Source: Salipiger profundus (lineage in GTDB: Bacteria; Pseudomonadota; Alphaproteobacteria; Rhodobacterales; Rhodobacteraceae). Taken from it: a DNA stretch of 64,000 bases. The notes beneath the pieces are model-generated. The model made no database searches and was not told the DNA's origin. It saw only the letters and a program-made list of their open reading frames with translations. Of this stretch, positions 29,709 to 37,800 are shown piece by piece. Numbering within the stretch: position 1 is the first letter of the stretch; each line of letters begins with the position of its first letter. The DNA lies in assembly GCF_001969385.1 (NCBI RefSeq), contig NZ_CP014796.1:2621501-2685500 (forward strand), in the 5' to 3' direction. The position numbers and the translations under genes are program-made.

Positions 29709-31835
29709 ATGGCCACTGCCACGCAGAAGATCACCCTGTCGTCCTCGCGCGACATCCCCTTCAACAAGCTGGTGCTCAGCCAGTCCAACGTCCGGCGGGT
29801 GAAGGCCGGCATCTCGGTCGAGGAACTGGCCGAGTCCATCGCCCGCCGCGGGCTGATCCAGTCCCTGCATGTCCGGCCCGAGCTCGACGCCGAAGGGCAG
29901 GAAACCGGCCTCTTCGAGGTGCCGGCTGGCGGCCGCCGCTATCGTGCGCTGGAATTGCTGGTCAAGCAGAAGCGCCTCAACAAGACCACGCCAGTGCCTT
30001 GTATCGTCTCGGAGGCCAGTGACGACATCCTCATCGACGAGGTCTCGCTCGCAGAGAATATCGAGCGCGCGCCGCTGCATCCGCTCGATCAGTACCGCGC
30101 CTTCCAGGTCCTTCGTGAGAAGGGCATGAGCGAGGAGGAAATTGCCGCCGCCTTTTTCGTCGACGCCAAGGTGGTGAAGCAGCGCCTGCGCCTGGTCTCG
30201 GTCTCGCCGGCGCTGCTCGAGACCTATGCCGAGGACGGCATGACGCTGGAACAGCTGATGGCCTTCACCGTCTCCGACAACCATGCCCGCCAGGAACAGG
30301 TCTGGGAGGCGATCAAGGATGGCTGGCAGAAGGAGCCTTACACCATCCGACGCATGCTGACCGAGACCACGGTGCGGGCCTCCGACAAGCGGGCGCTCTT
30401 CGTCGGTATCGAGGCTTATGAGGCGGCGGGCGGCTATGTTCTGCGCGATCTGTTCCAGCAGGACGATGGCGGTTGGCTCCAGGACCCGGTGCTGCTCGAC
30501 CGGCTGGCGGGCGAGAAGCTGAAGGCCGAGGCGGAGACCATCGCCGCCGAGGGCTGGAAGTGGATCGAGGTCGCGGTGGACTTCCCCTATGGCCATACCA
30601 GTCGCCTGCGTCGCCTGACCGGCACCACAGTCGATCTGACCGACGACGAACGTGCCGAGCGTGAGAAGCTGCGGGACGAGTTCGACGCGCTGGAGGCGGA
30701 ATGCGCCCAAGCCGACGAGTTCCCCGACGAGGTGGACGCACGGCTCGGCGAGATCGAGGTGACGCTGGAGGCCTTCGAGGCCCGGCCGATGCGCTATGAC
30801 GCCGACCAGATGGCTCGCGCCGGTGTCTTCGTCAGCATCCGCCATGACGGCCAGCTTGCCGTCGAGCGCGGTTATGTCCGCCCCGAAGACGAGGCGGCGG
30901 ACGGTCAGGAAGGCGATGGCGCCGATGGGTGTTCTCTCGAGGGCGGCGAGTCCGGTGGTATGCAGCGCGCTGTCATCACCTTGGGCGGTACGGCGACCGA
31001 CCCCGAGGAGGACGAAGAGCTTGAGACCATCCGACCGCTGCCCGATCGGCTCGTCAGCGAGCTGACCGCGCATCGCACGCTGGCGCTCCGCGATGCCGTG
31101 GCGACCAACCCGCATGTCGCCATGTCGGCGCTGCTGCACCGGCTGGTCGCCGATTGCTTCCTGCCGCACTCCATCAGGGGGTGCCTTGAGGCCCATGTCC
31201 GGGAGGTTCATTTCCCGGCGCAAGCCGACGACCTCGGCGAAAGTGTCTCGGCGCGCGCCATCGCCGAGCGGCACGAACGCTGGGGTGATCACATCCCGGC
31301 TGACGATGCCGCGCTCTGGGACTGGCTGGTCGATCAGGACGACGACACCCGCATGGAGTTGCTCGCCCATTGCATCAGCTTCGGCGTCAACGCCTTGCAC
31401 GAGAAGCCCAACCCCTATGGCGGTATGGGCGTCAGCCAGCACGGGCTGGACATTCGCCTGTCCCAGGCCGACCGGCTGGCGCGGGCGACGGGCCTCGACA
31501 TGGTGGCGGTGGGCTGGCGGCCGACCGTCGGCAACTATCTCGGCCGCGTGACCAAGCCGCGGATCATCGAGGCGGTGCGCGAAGGCGCCGGCGAACGGGC
31601 GGCGCAGCTCATCGACCATCTGAAGAAGGGCGACATGGCCAAGGAGGCCGAGCGCCTGCTGGCTGAAACCGGCTGGTTGCCGGAGCCGCTGCGCATGGTC
31701 GATCCCGATGCCGATATCGCGTTGGATGCCGGGGGCGACACGGAGGCGGATGATCTGCCTGAATTCCTTGCCGGCGATGGCGAGGATGAAGACGCCACGG
31801 AGGACGAGGAGCAGTCGATGGTCGCTGCAGAATGA
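29709..31835 (+). CDS. parB: ParB/RepB-like nuclease-domain protein
   Basis: This 708-residue protein has an N-terminal ParB/Srx domain: PFNKLVLSQSNVRRVKA near residue 17, GGRRYRALELL near 76, LAENIERAPLHPLDQYRAF near 115, then the DNA-binding helix-turn-helix EEEIAAAFFVDAKVVKQRL near 141. A long C-terminal extension with acidic stretches makes it about twice the length of chromosomal ParB. No ParA is adjacent. Such long ParB relatives are standard on alphaproteobacterial integrative elements and plasmids and may have roles other than partition. Confidence 0.85.
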   Translation: MATATQKITLSSSRDIPFNKLVLSQSNVRRVKAGISVEELAESIARRGLIQSLHVRPELDAEGQETGLFEVPAGGRRYRALELLVKQKRLNKTTPVPCIVSEASDDILIDEVSLAENIERAPLHPLDQYRAFQVLREKGMSEEEIAAAFFVDAKVVKQRLRLVSVSPALLETYAEDGMTLEQLMAFTVSDNHARQEQVWEAIKDGWQKEPYTIRRMLTETTVRASDKRALFVGIEAYEAAGGYVLRDLFQQDDGGWLQDPVLLDRLAGEKLKAEAETIAAEGWKWIEVAVDFPYGHTSRLRRLTGTTVDLTDDERAEREKLRDEFDALEAECAQADEFPDEVDARLGEIEVTLEAFEARPMRYDADQMARAGVFVSIRHDGQLAVERGYVRPEDEAADGQEGDGADGCSLEGGESGGMQRAVITLGGTATDPEEDEELETIRPLPDRLVSELTAHRTLALRDAVATNPHVAMSALLHRLVADCFLPHSIRGCLEAHVREVHFPAQADDLGESVSARAIAERHERWGDHIPADDAALWDWLVDQDDDTRMELLAHCISFGVNALHEKPNPYGGMGVSQHGLDIRLSQADRLARATGLDMVAVGWRPTVGNYLGRVTKPRIIEAVREGAGERAAQLIDHLKKGDMAKEAERLLAETGWLPEPLRMVDPDADIALDAGGDTEADDLPEFLAGDGEDEDATEDEEQSMVAAE

Positions 31836-31891
31836 TCCTCAGGCGGGGTGGCCTTCGCTGCCCCGCCACACCCGTTCCGTTTCCGCAACTT

Positions 31892-31920
31892 GCCCGGTCC
31901 TCGTGACCGGGCTTTTTCTT
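31892..31920 (+). terminator. rho-independent terminator after the ParB-like gene
   Basis: GCCCGGTC (31892-31899) and GACCGGGC (31905-31912) with a 5-base loop, followed by TTTTTCTT. It lies only 13 bp before the next ATG, so it may also attenuate that gene. Confidence 0.85.
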
Positions 31921-31932
31921 TGGAGAACCCTG

Positions 31933-32238
31933 ATGTCTGCAACGATCGATATCGACCGAATATTCCATGAAAACCGCGCCAGTCCGCCATCCGAACGTAC
32001 GCTGCCCTGGGAGGAAACCCGCGATGGCATCACCGTGGTAGTAGAGCCGAAGCCGCATTGGGCGGACGACATGCGCGCCTTCCGTCTCGAAGCCCCCGAA
32101 TACTGCAGCTACGCCGATTGGACCGCGAACGGCGGTCATGCCCGGTTCTACGGTCATATCGACACCAGCGGTGACGACGTGATGATGACCGCGCGCTCCC
32201 TGATCGCCCGCGAGATTGCCGATGGGCTCTGGGACTGA
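31933..32238 (+). CDS. DUF6878-type small protein
   Basis: This 101-residue protein contains ETRDGITVVVEPKPHW and a C-terminal GGHARFYGHIDTSGDDV. It resembles a small conserved family found beside ParB on alphaproteobacterial mobile elements; the number is from memory and the function is unknown. GGAG lies 8 bp before the ATG. Confidence 0.7.
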   Translation: MSATIDIDRIFHENRASPPSERTLPWEETRDGITVVVEPKPHWADDMRAFRLEAPEYCSYADWTANGGHARFYGHIDTSGDDVMMTARSLIAREIADGLWD

Positions 32239-32471
32239 AGGCCCGTTCACGTCTGACGATAGCCACCGCGGTTGTCGTGTCGTCTGCCTGTATGGCACCA
32301 ATTCCAGCATCACCACGGTGCCGGTCATTATGTTCGGCATCGGTTTCCGCCCCCGTCCTCGACCACATTCCTGATGCCAGCGTGGCGGCAAGGCTGGCCG
32401 GGCGGGGCATCTGCAAGGGGGGATCCGGCGCCTGTTGGATGCAAGACACCACCCCCGCTTCCATTCGCTAA
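32235..32471 (+). CDS. possible lipoprotein-like small protein with CTG start
   Basis: A CTG overlaps the previous stop as CTGA. The 78-residue frame begins KARSRLTIATAVVVSSAC, which has the shape of a signal peptide ending in a lipobox-like cysteine. Codon use is not GC3-rich like the neighbours and CTG starts are rare, so this may be chance. Confidence 0.25.
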   Translation: MKARSRLTIATAVVVSSACMAPIPASPRCRSLCSASVSAPVLDHIPDASVAARLAGRGICKGGSGACWMQDTTPASIR

Positions 32472-32534
32472 CCTTGGTCTGATCCGTCTCTTTGACATTC
32501 AACCCCGGAGGGGTCGGCTTACGCAGACGTGCCG

Positions 32535-32642
32535 CCCTCGGGGATTCGGAAAAAATCCGAACGCCCGAGGGTGAGTGCAGATCCGGTCAGACACGTCGGG
32601 CGCCTGTCGCGCGGGGGATGGTCCCCCGCCTCCAGTGACAGG
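32535..32642 (+). promoter_or_regulatory. double-hairpin leader of the small membrane protein gene
   Basis: The first hairpin has CCCTCGGG (32535-32542) with CCCGAGGG (32564-32571) and an inner TTCGGA/TCCGAA. The second has CCTGTC (32603-32608) with GACAGG (32637-32642) and an inner GCGGGGGA/TCCCCCGC. The closing GG of the second hairpin is the start of the GGAG ribosome site (32641-32644), so folding should reduce translation. The stretch 32472-32534 shows nothing else. Confidence 0.6.
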
Positions 32643-32653
32643 AGCCAATCCCG

Positions 32654-32818
32654 ATGTCCTATGCAGATGCCACCGCTTTCGCCGCCAGCCTCGCCACCAC
32701 TCTGATGGTCGTGATCGTCGTGTTCCAGGCCGGGGACGGAACCCACGGCGCCATGCCCGCCGACGAGTTCGACGGCGATGAGGACATGGTGAAGCTGGAA
32801 CTTGATCCATGGGAGTAA
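32654..32818 (+). CDS. small single-pass membrane protein
   Basis: This 54-residue protein has one predicted membrane segment (about residues 7-24, ending LMVVIVVFQ) and an acidic cytosolic or periplasmic tail ending in LELDPWE. GGAG lies 9 bp before the ATG. It is unrecognised. The preceding double-hairpin leader suggests controlled translation. Confidence 0.6.
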   Translation: MSYADATAFAASLATTLMVVIVVFQAGDGTHGAMPADEFDGDEDMVKLELDPWE

Positions 32819-32943
32819 GGCGCGAAAGCGCCTCACCCCAAACGGCCCGAGCGTGGAGACCCGCGCTTCGGGCCTTCAGTGCCTCACGGTGGTCCCCCAT
32901 CGTCGGCAGCGGAACCGGGAACAAGCCCGGTCAGAGAGGAAGA

Positions 32944-33010
32944 GTGCGGGCCTTTCGGCCGTGACGGGTTGAGGTCTGGAGAGAGAGGCTCACCGGCGCC
33001 CGTCATGGAG
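32944..33010 (+). ncRNA. structured leader at 33.0 kb, radC RNA motif type
   Basis: GTGACGGG (32961-32968) pairs with CCCGTCAT (32999-33006) around a CTGG/CCGG inner hairpin with the GAGAGAGG loop. GGAG follows at 33007 and the ATG lies at 33019. The sequence before the stem (AGAGTGCGGGCCTTTC) matches the ArdC copy. Confidence 0.65.
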
Positions 33011-33018
33011 TGATCCCG

Positions 33019-33570
33019 ATGACCACGTTTTCCAGTTTCGACACCTTTCGCCCCATTAGCCAGATGGTTGCGACCGACGTCATGCCTGCGCTCGCCCGGC
33101 CACGGACGCTGCCCCTGCGGGTCTCCTGCCTCGGCACCGCCAGTCATGGCGATGGTGAAGCCGGCGACAGTTTCGACCGCATCATTCCGCTCGGGGAGTG
33201 CCTGTCGGCCGAAGACGCCATGCGCTTTGCGTCGCTGCGCTTGTCACAGGGCAGCATCTGCACCGGACCGGACAGCTTCACGCATTTCCGTCCGCGTATC
33301 ATGCTCATCGAAGACCGGGAGCACCGCCTGGTCTTGGCAGGCTGCATCCGTGCCCGGGCTATCATCTGGCAACAGCCGGTCGCATCCGATGCCGAGGCAC
33401 GCAGGATTGTGACCGAAGCCAGCCGACTGCGCGGTATGGCATTCCGACCCTCGGAGCCCTGTGATGCGAGACGGCTGCGTTACCGCGCCGCGGCGCTGGA
33501 GGCACGATTGGTTGATCCCTTCTGGCGCGAGACCGCGGCCGATCTGCTCCGCCTGCCACAGGCCGCCTGA
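33019..33570 (+). CDS. unknown mobile-element protein
   Basis: This 183-residue soluble protein is unrecognised, with a central strand pair around PRIMLIEDREHRLVLAGCIR near residue 92 and an arginine-rich helical C-terminus. It carries one of the structured leaders, as ArdC and the ParB-like gene do, so it is probably also expressed during establishment in a new host. ATG at 33019, with a GTG three codons earlier as alternative. Confidence 0.7.
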   Translation: MTTFSSFDTFRPISQMVATDVMPALARPRTLPLRVSCLGTASHGDGEAGDSFDRIIPLGECLSAEDAMRFASLRLSQGSICTGPDSFTHFRPRIMLIEDREHRLVLAGCIRARAIIWQQPVASDAEARRIVTEASRLRGMAFRPSEPCDARRLRYRAAALEARLVDPFWRETAADLLRLPQAA

Positions 33571-33635
33571 GCTTCACCCTTTCCATCCCATTCGGCTCGG
33601 TGTCACGCCGGGCCATGTCTTCTCAGGAGACCATC

Positions 33636-34052
33636 ATGGCCGACTATTTCACCCATTTCTCCTGCCTGCTCGATGTGGGCACCCCCGAGCAGGCCGCCCG
33701 CGCGCTCGATCTTTACAATGCGCTCTCGGATGAGAATGCCGCTGAGGATCCGCCTTCGGACGGGTTTCTGCTTTCTATTCAACCCGAGCATGGCGGAACC
33801 CAGCTCTGGATGCACGATGATGGCACCGGCGATCCTGAGCATGTCATCCAATTCGTCAAACGCTGCGCGAAGGAGTTCGGTCTCACCGGCCTATGGGGGA
33901 TGCAATACGCCAATAGCTGCTCACGCCCGAGGATCGACGGGTTCGGCGGCGGGGCGCACGTCCTCGATCTCGCTACCGGCGAGACGGTGGACTGGATCAA
34001 TACCGATGGTTGGCTTTCCATCGTTCTGGAGGGAGGCAATCCCTATGAGTGA
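33636..34052 (+). CDS. unknown small mobile-element protein
   Basis: This 138-residue acidic protein has VGTPEQAARALDLYNAL near the N-terminus and FVKRCAKEFGLTGLWGMQYA in the middle, ending ETVDWINTDGWLSIVLEG. It resembles hypothetical proteins that accompany the next gene on similar elements. GGAG lies 9 bp before the ATG. It overlaps the next gene by 8 bp. Confidence 0.7.
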   Translation: MADYFTHFSCLLDVGTPEQAARALDLYNALSDENAAEDPPSDGFLLSIQPEHGGTQLWMHDDGTGDPEHVIQFVKRCAKEFGLTGLWGMQYANSCSRPRIDGFGGGAHVLDLATGETVDWINTDGWLSIVLEGGNPYE

Positions 34053-34689
34053 GCTCATCGAGATCACTGTCTATCGCCTCGAAGAGCTTTCCGATGCAGC
34101 CAGGGACAAAGCCCGTGCCTGGTATCGCGAAGGTGGCTTCGACGATGACTGGTACGATGCCGTCTATGAGGATTTCCAGCGCGTCGCCGAAATCCTCGGG
34201 CTGAACCTCAAGACCCGCACCGTCCGGCTAATGGGCGGTGGCACACGGCAGGAACCCTGCATCTGGTTCCGGGGCTTCTGGAGCCAGGGGGATGGCGCCT
34301 GCTTCGAAACTTTCTATGCCTATCGCAAGGGCGCGCCGCGCCTGATCAGGGAATACGCGCCGCAGGATACCGAGTTGCACCGCATCGCCGATGCCCTGCA
34401 GGCGGTCCAGCGGCGTAATTTCTACCAGCTACGCGCCGAAGCCACCCATCGCGGCCATTATTACCATGAGTATTGCATGGCGATCTCGGTCGAGCGTGAC
34501 AGCCTGAGTTGGCAGGACTTGACCGCCGACGCCGAGGAGGTGGTTATCGAGGCGTTGCGCGATCTCGCCCGCTGGCTCTACCGCCAGCTCGAGCGCGAAT
34601 ACGACTATCTGTCCTCGGATGAGGTCGTCGATGAGGCCATCATCGCCAACGGTTACACCTTCACCGAAGCCGGACGCAGGTTCGGCTGA
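34045..34689 (+). CDS. conserved plasmid protein often labelled TA-stability antitoxin
   Basis: This 214-residue protein starts with VYRLEELSDAARDKARAWYR, a signature shared by proteins described as antitoxin of a stability system, though no toxin is seen here and the label is unproven. Aromatic-rich central region (CIWFRGFWSQGDG) and a helical C-terminus. GGAGG precedes the ATG, and the 8-bp overlap with the upstream gene indicates coupling. Confidence 0.7.
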   Translation: MSELIEITVYRLEELSDAARDKARAWYREGGFDDDWYDAVYEDFQRVAEILGLNLKTRTVRLMGGGTRQEPCIWFRGFWSQGDGACFETFYAYRKGAPRLIREYAPQDTELHRIADALQAVQRRNFYQLRAEATHRGHYYHEYCMAISVERDSLSWQDLTADAEEVVIEALRDLARWLYRQLEREYDYLSSDEVVDEAIIANGYTFTEAGRRFG

Positions 34690-34696
34690 TCCTGAC

Positions 34697-34731
34697 AAGC
34701 GCCCCCACCATCCGGTCGGGGCGCTTTGTTC
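34697..34731 (+). terminator. rho-independent terminator
   Basis: AAGCGCCCC (34697-34705) and GGGGCGCTT (34718-34726) with a 12-base loop and TTGTT following. It closes the 33.0-34.7 kb group. Confidence 0.8.
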
Positions 34732-34756
34732 ATGTCGTCGTTTCCAGAGTCAGAGA

Positions 34757-34828
34757 GGTGCCGGGACGGGGTGAGTCCGGGTGGTCGAGAGAGAGCGCCG
34801 TCCGGGCTTGTCCCTCCAGCTCTCCGAG
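34757..34828 (+). promoter_or_regulatory. diverged structured leader of the methylase-helicase gene
   Basis: GGGAC (34763-34767) and GTCCC (34810-34814) enclose a GC-rich inner stem with the GAGAGAGAG loop seen in the other leaders. It may be a distant copy of the radC-type leader; the outer stem is shorter and the spacing differs. Confidence 0.35.
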
Positions 34829-34838
34829 GATCTCCGAC

Positions 34839-37800
34839 ATGAACATCTCGTCTCCCGTGATCGATCCGGTCACGCCGCTCGGCGCCGCACCCGCGATCCT
34901 GGCCGCCGCCAATCTCCTCCTTCCCCATCTCGAACGCGGCCAGCGCGTCGATACCGCGGCCCTGCGAAGCGCCATGGAGACCGCTTTCGGCGCGTCCGAC
35001 GCCACCGGCGCCTGGGACTGGAAGCTCGCCTATGAGGCCTGCGAGGTCGCCACGGTTCTGTTCCTGCGCAAATACGGAAAGGCGCTGTTCCGCAAAGCCG
35101 CCTCTCCGGCGTCCCGGCTCGGCCCTCTGGCGAAGATCGCGGGGTTACTACCGACGCAGACCCGCCGCTCCGAAGAAAGTCAGAGCTTCCAGCAGTTCAG
35201 CACGCCTCTGCCACTCGGCCTTGCCGCGTTGGCGGCGGCCGCGATCACGCCGGACGATGTGGTACTGGAGCCCTCGGCCGGCTCCGGCCTTATGGCGATC
35301 CTCGCCCAGACTGCCGGCGGCTCGCTGATCCTCAACGAGCTTGCCGAGACCCGCGCCGATCTTCTCTCTTCCCTCTTTCCGGCTTTTCCGATCACCCGGT
35401 TCGATGCTGCCCAGATCGACGATCATCTGGCCACGGATGCTGTGCCATCCGTTGTGCTGATGAATCCGCCATTCTCGGTCATGGCGAACGTCACCGGGCG
35501 CGTCTCAGATGCCGCATACCGGCATGTCGCTTCGGCACTGGCCCGGCTCGCCCCCGGCGGACGGCTGGTCACGATCACCGGCTCGAATTTCGGCCCCGAG
35601 GCTCCGGCCTGGCGCGACGCCTTCATACGCCTGCAGGACCGCGGCCGCGTGGTCTTCACCGCGGCCATCGACGGAGCGGTCTTCGCCAGGCATGGCACCA
35701 GCATCGACACGCGGCTGACGGTGATCGACAAGCTGCCCGCCGACGATCCGTCAGTCTTCCCGGCCTCGGCAGGAACTGCACCCGACGTTGTCACGCTGCT
35801 CGGCTGGATCGAAAGCCAGCTTCCGCTGCGTTTGCCGGTGTCGCTGCCGAAGGTCGCTTCTCCCGTGCTGGCGGCTGCCCCGAAGACCGTGCGCGGCTAT
35901 CTCGCTCGCGCCACAGCGTCCCGACCCGTCGCTGCACCAGCGTCCGATCCCGAGGGGGTGGAGCTCGAGTATGAGACCGTGGACTGGGCGCCGCCCGAGG
36001 GCGCGCGCTTGTCGGACGCGATCTATGAGGAATATGCGCTGCAATCGTTGCGTATTCCCGGCGCCGAGCCGCATCCGACCAGGCTGGTGCAATCCGCTGC
36101 CATGGCCTCGGTCGCGCCGCCAAAGCCGTCCTACCGGCCCATGCTGCCGTCCGACATCCGCACCCGACTGTCGGACGCCCAGCTTGAAACGGTGATCTAT
36201 GCCGGTGAAGCCCATGCCGATCACCTCGCCGGTGCCTGGGCCGTGGACGAGCATTTCGACAACGTGCGCGCCGCCGCCGAGGATGCCGCCGGTGCTGTCC
36301 GCTTCCGCCGGGGCTTCATGCTCGGTGACGGCACCGGCGCTGGCAAGGGCCGCCAGTCGGCCGCCATCATTCTCGACAACTGGCTTCGAGGTCGGCGCAA
36401 GGCGATCTGGATTTCCAAATCCGACAAGCTGATCGAGGACGCGCAACGCGACTGGTCGGCGCTTGGCATGGAACGCCTGCTTGTCACGCCACTGTCACGC
36501 TTCTCGCAAGGCAAGCCGATCACGCTGTCGGAAGGCATCCTGTTTACCACCTATGCCACGCTACGCTCCGACGACCGGAGCGAGAAGGTTTCGCGCGTCA
36601 AGCAGATCGTCGAATGGTTGGGATCCGACTTCGATGGAGTCATCATTTTCGACGAGAGCCATGCCATGCAGAATGCCGGTGGCGGAAAAGGCGAACGCGG
36701 TGATGTCGCCGCTTCGCAGCAGGGGCGTGCGGGCCTGCGGCTCCAGCATGCCCTGCCGGATGCCCGCGTGGTCTATGTCTCGGCGACCGGGGCCACGACG
36801 GTTCACAATCTCGCCTATGCGCAGCGGCTCGGCCTCTGGGGTGGCGAGGATTTCCCGTTCCAGACCCGCGCCGAGTTCGTCGAAGCGATTGAAGCGGGCG
36901 GCGTGGCGGCCATGGAAGTGCTCGCCCGCGATCTGCGGTCCCTCGGCCTCTACACCGCCCGCTCGCTTTCCTATGATGGCGTCGAATATGAACTGATCGA
37001 GCATCAGATCACGGATGAACAGCGGCGCATCTATGATGCTTACGCGGCCGCGTTCGCCGTCATTCATGGGAACCTGGACGCGGCGATGGAGGCGGCCAAC
37101 ATCACCGGCAGCGAGGGGACGTTGAACCGCCAGGCCAAGTCGGCGGCGCGTTCGGCCTTTGAAAGCACTAAGCAGCGCTTCTTCGGCCATCTGCTCACCT
37201 CGATGAAAACCCCGACGCTGATCCGCTCGATCGATGCCGATCTGGCGGCCGGCCATGCGGCCGTCATCCAGATTGTCTCGACCGGCGAGGCGCTGATGGA
37301 ACGGCGGCTGGCGGAGATCCCGACCGAGGAATGGAACGACATTTCCGTCGATGTCACGCCGCGGGAATATGTCGGCTCGTATTTGCAGCATTCCTTCCCC
37401 GTTCAGCTTTACGAACCCTTCACCGATGGTGAGGGCAATCTTTCGTCGCGGCCCGTGTTCCGGGACGGTCAGCCGGTCGAGAGCCGCGAAGCCTTGGCCC
37501 GGCGGAACGAGATGCTCGAACAGCTCGGCTCGCTGCCGCCCGTGCCGGGAGCACTCGACCAGATCGTCCAGCGCTTTCGCACCGATCTGGTGGCGGAGGT
37601 CACCGGCCGCTCGCGCCGCATCGTGCGCAAGGGCGAAGGCGCATCGGCCCGCCTTGCCGTCGAGAACCGTGCGCCCTCCGCGAACCTTGCGGAGACCTCG
37701 GCCTTCATGGATGACCAGAAGCGCATCCTCATCTTCTCTGATGCCGGGGGCACGGGGCGCAGCTATCACGCGGACCTCTCGGTGCGGAACCAGCGCCTGC

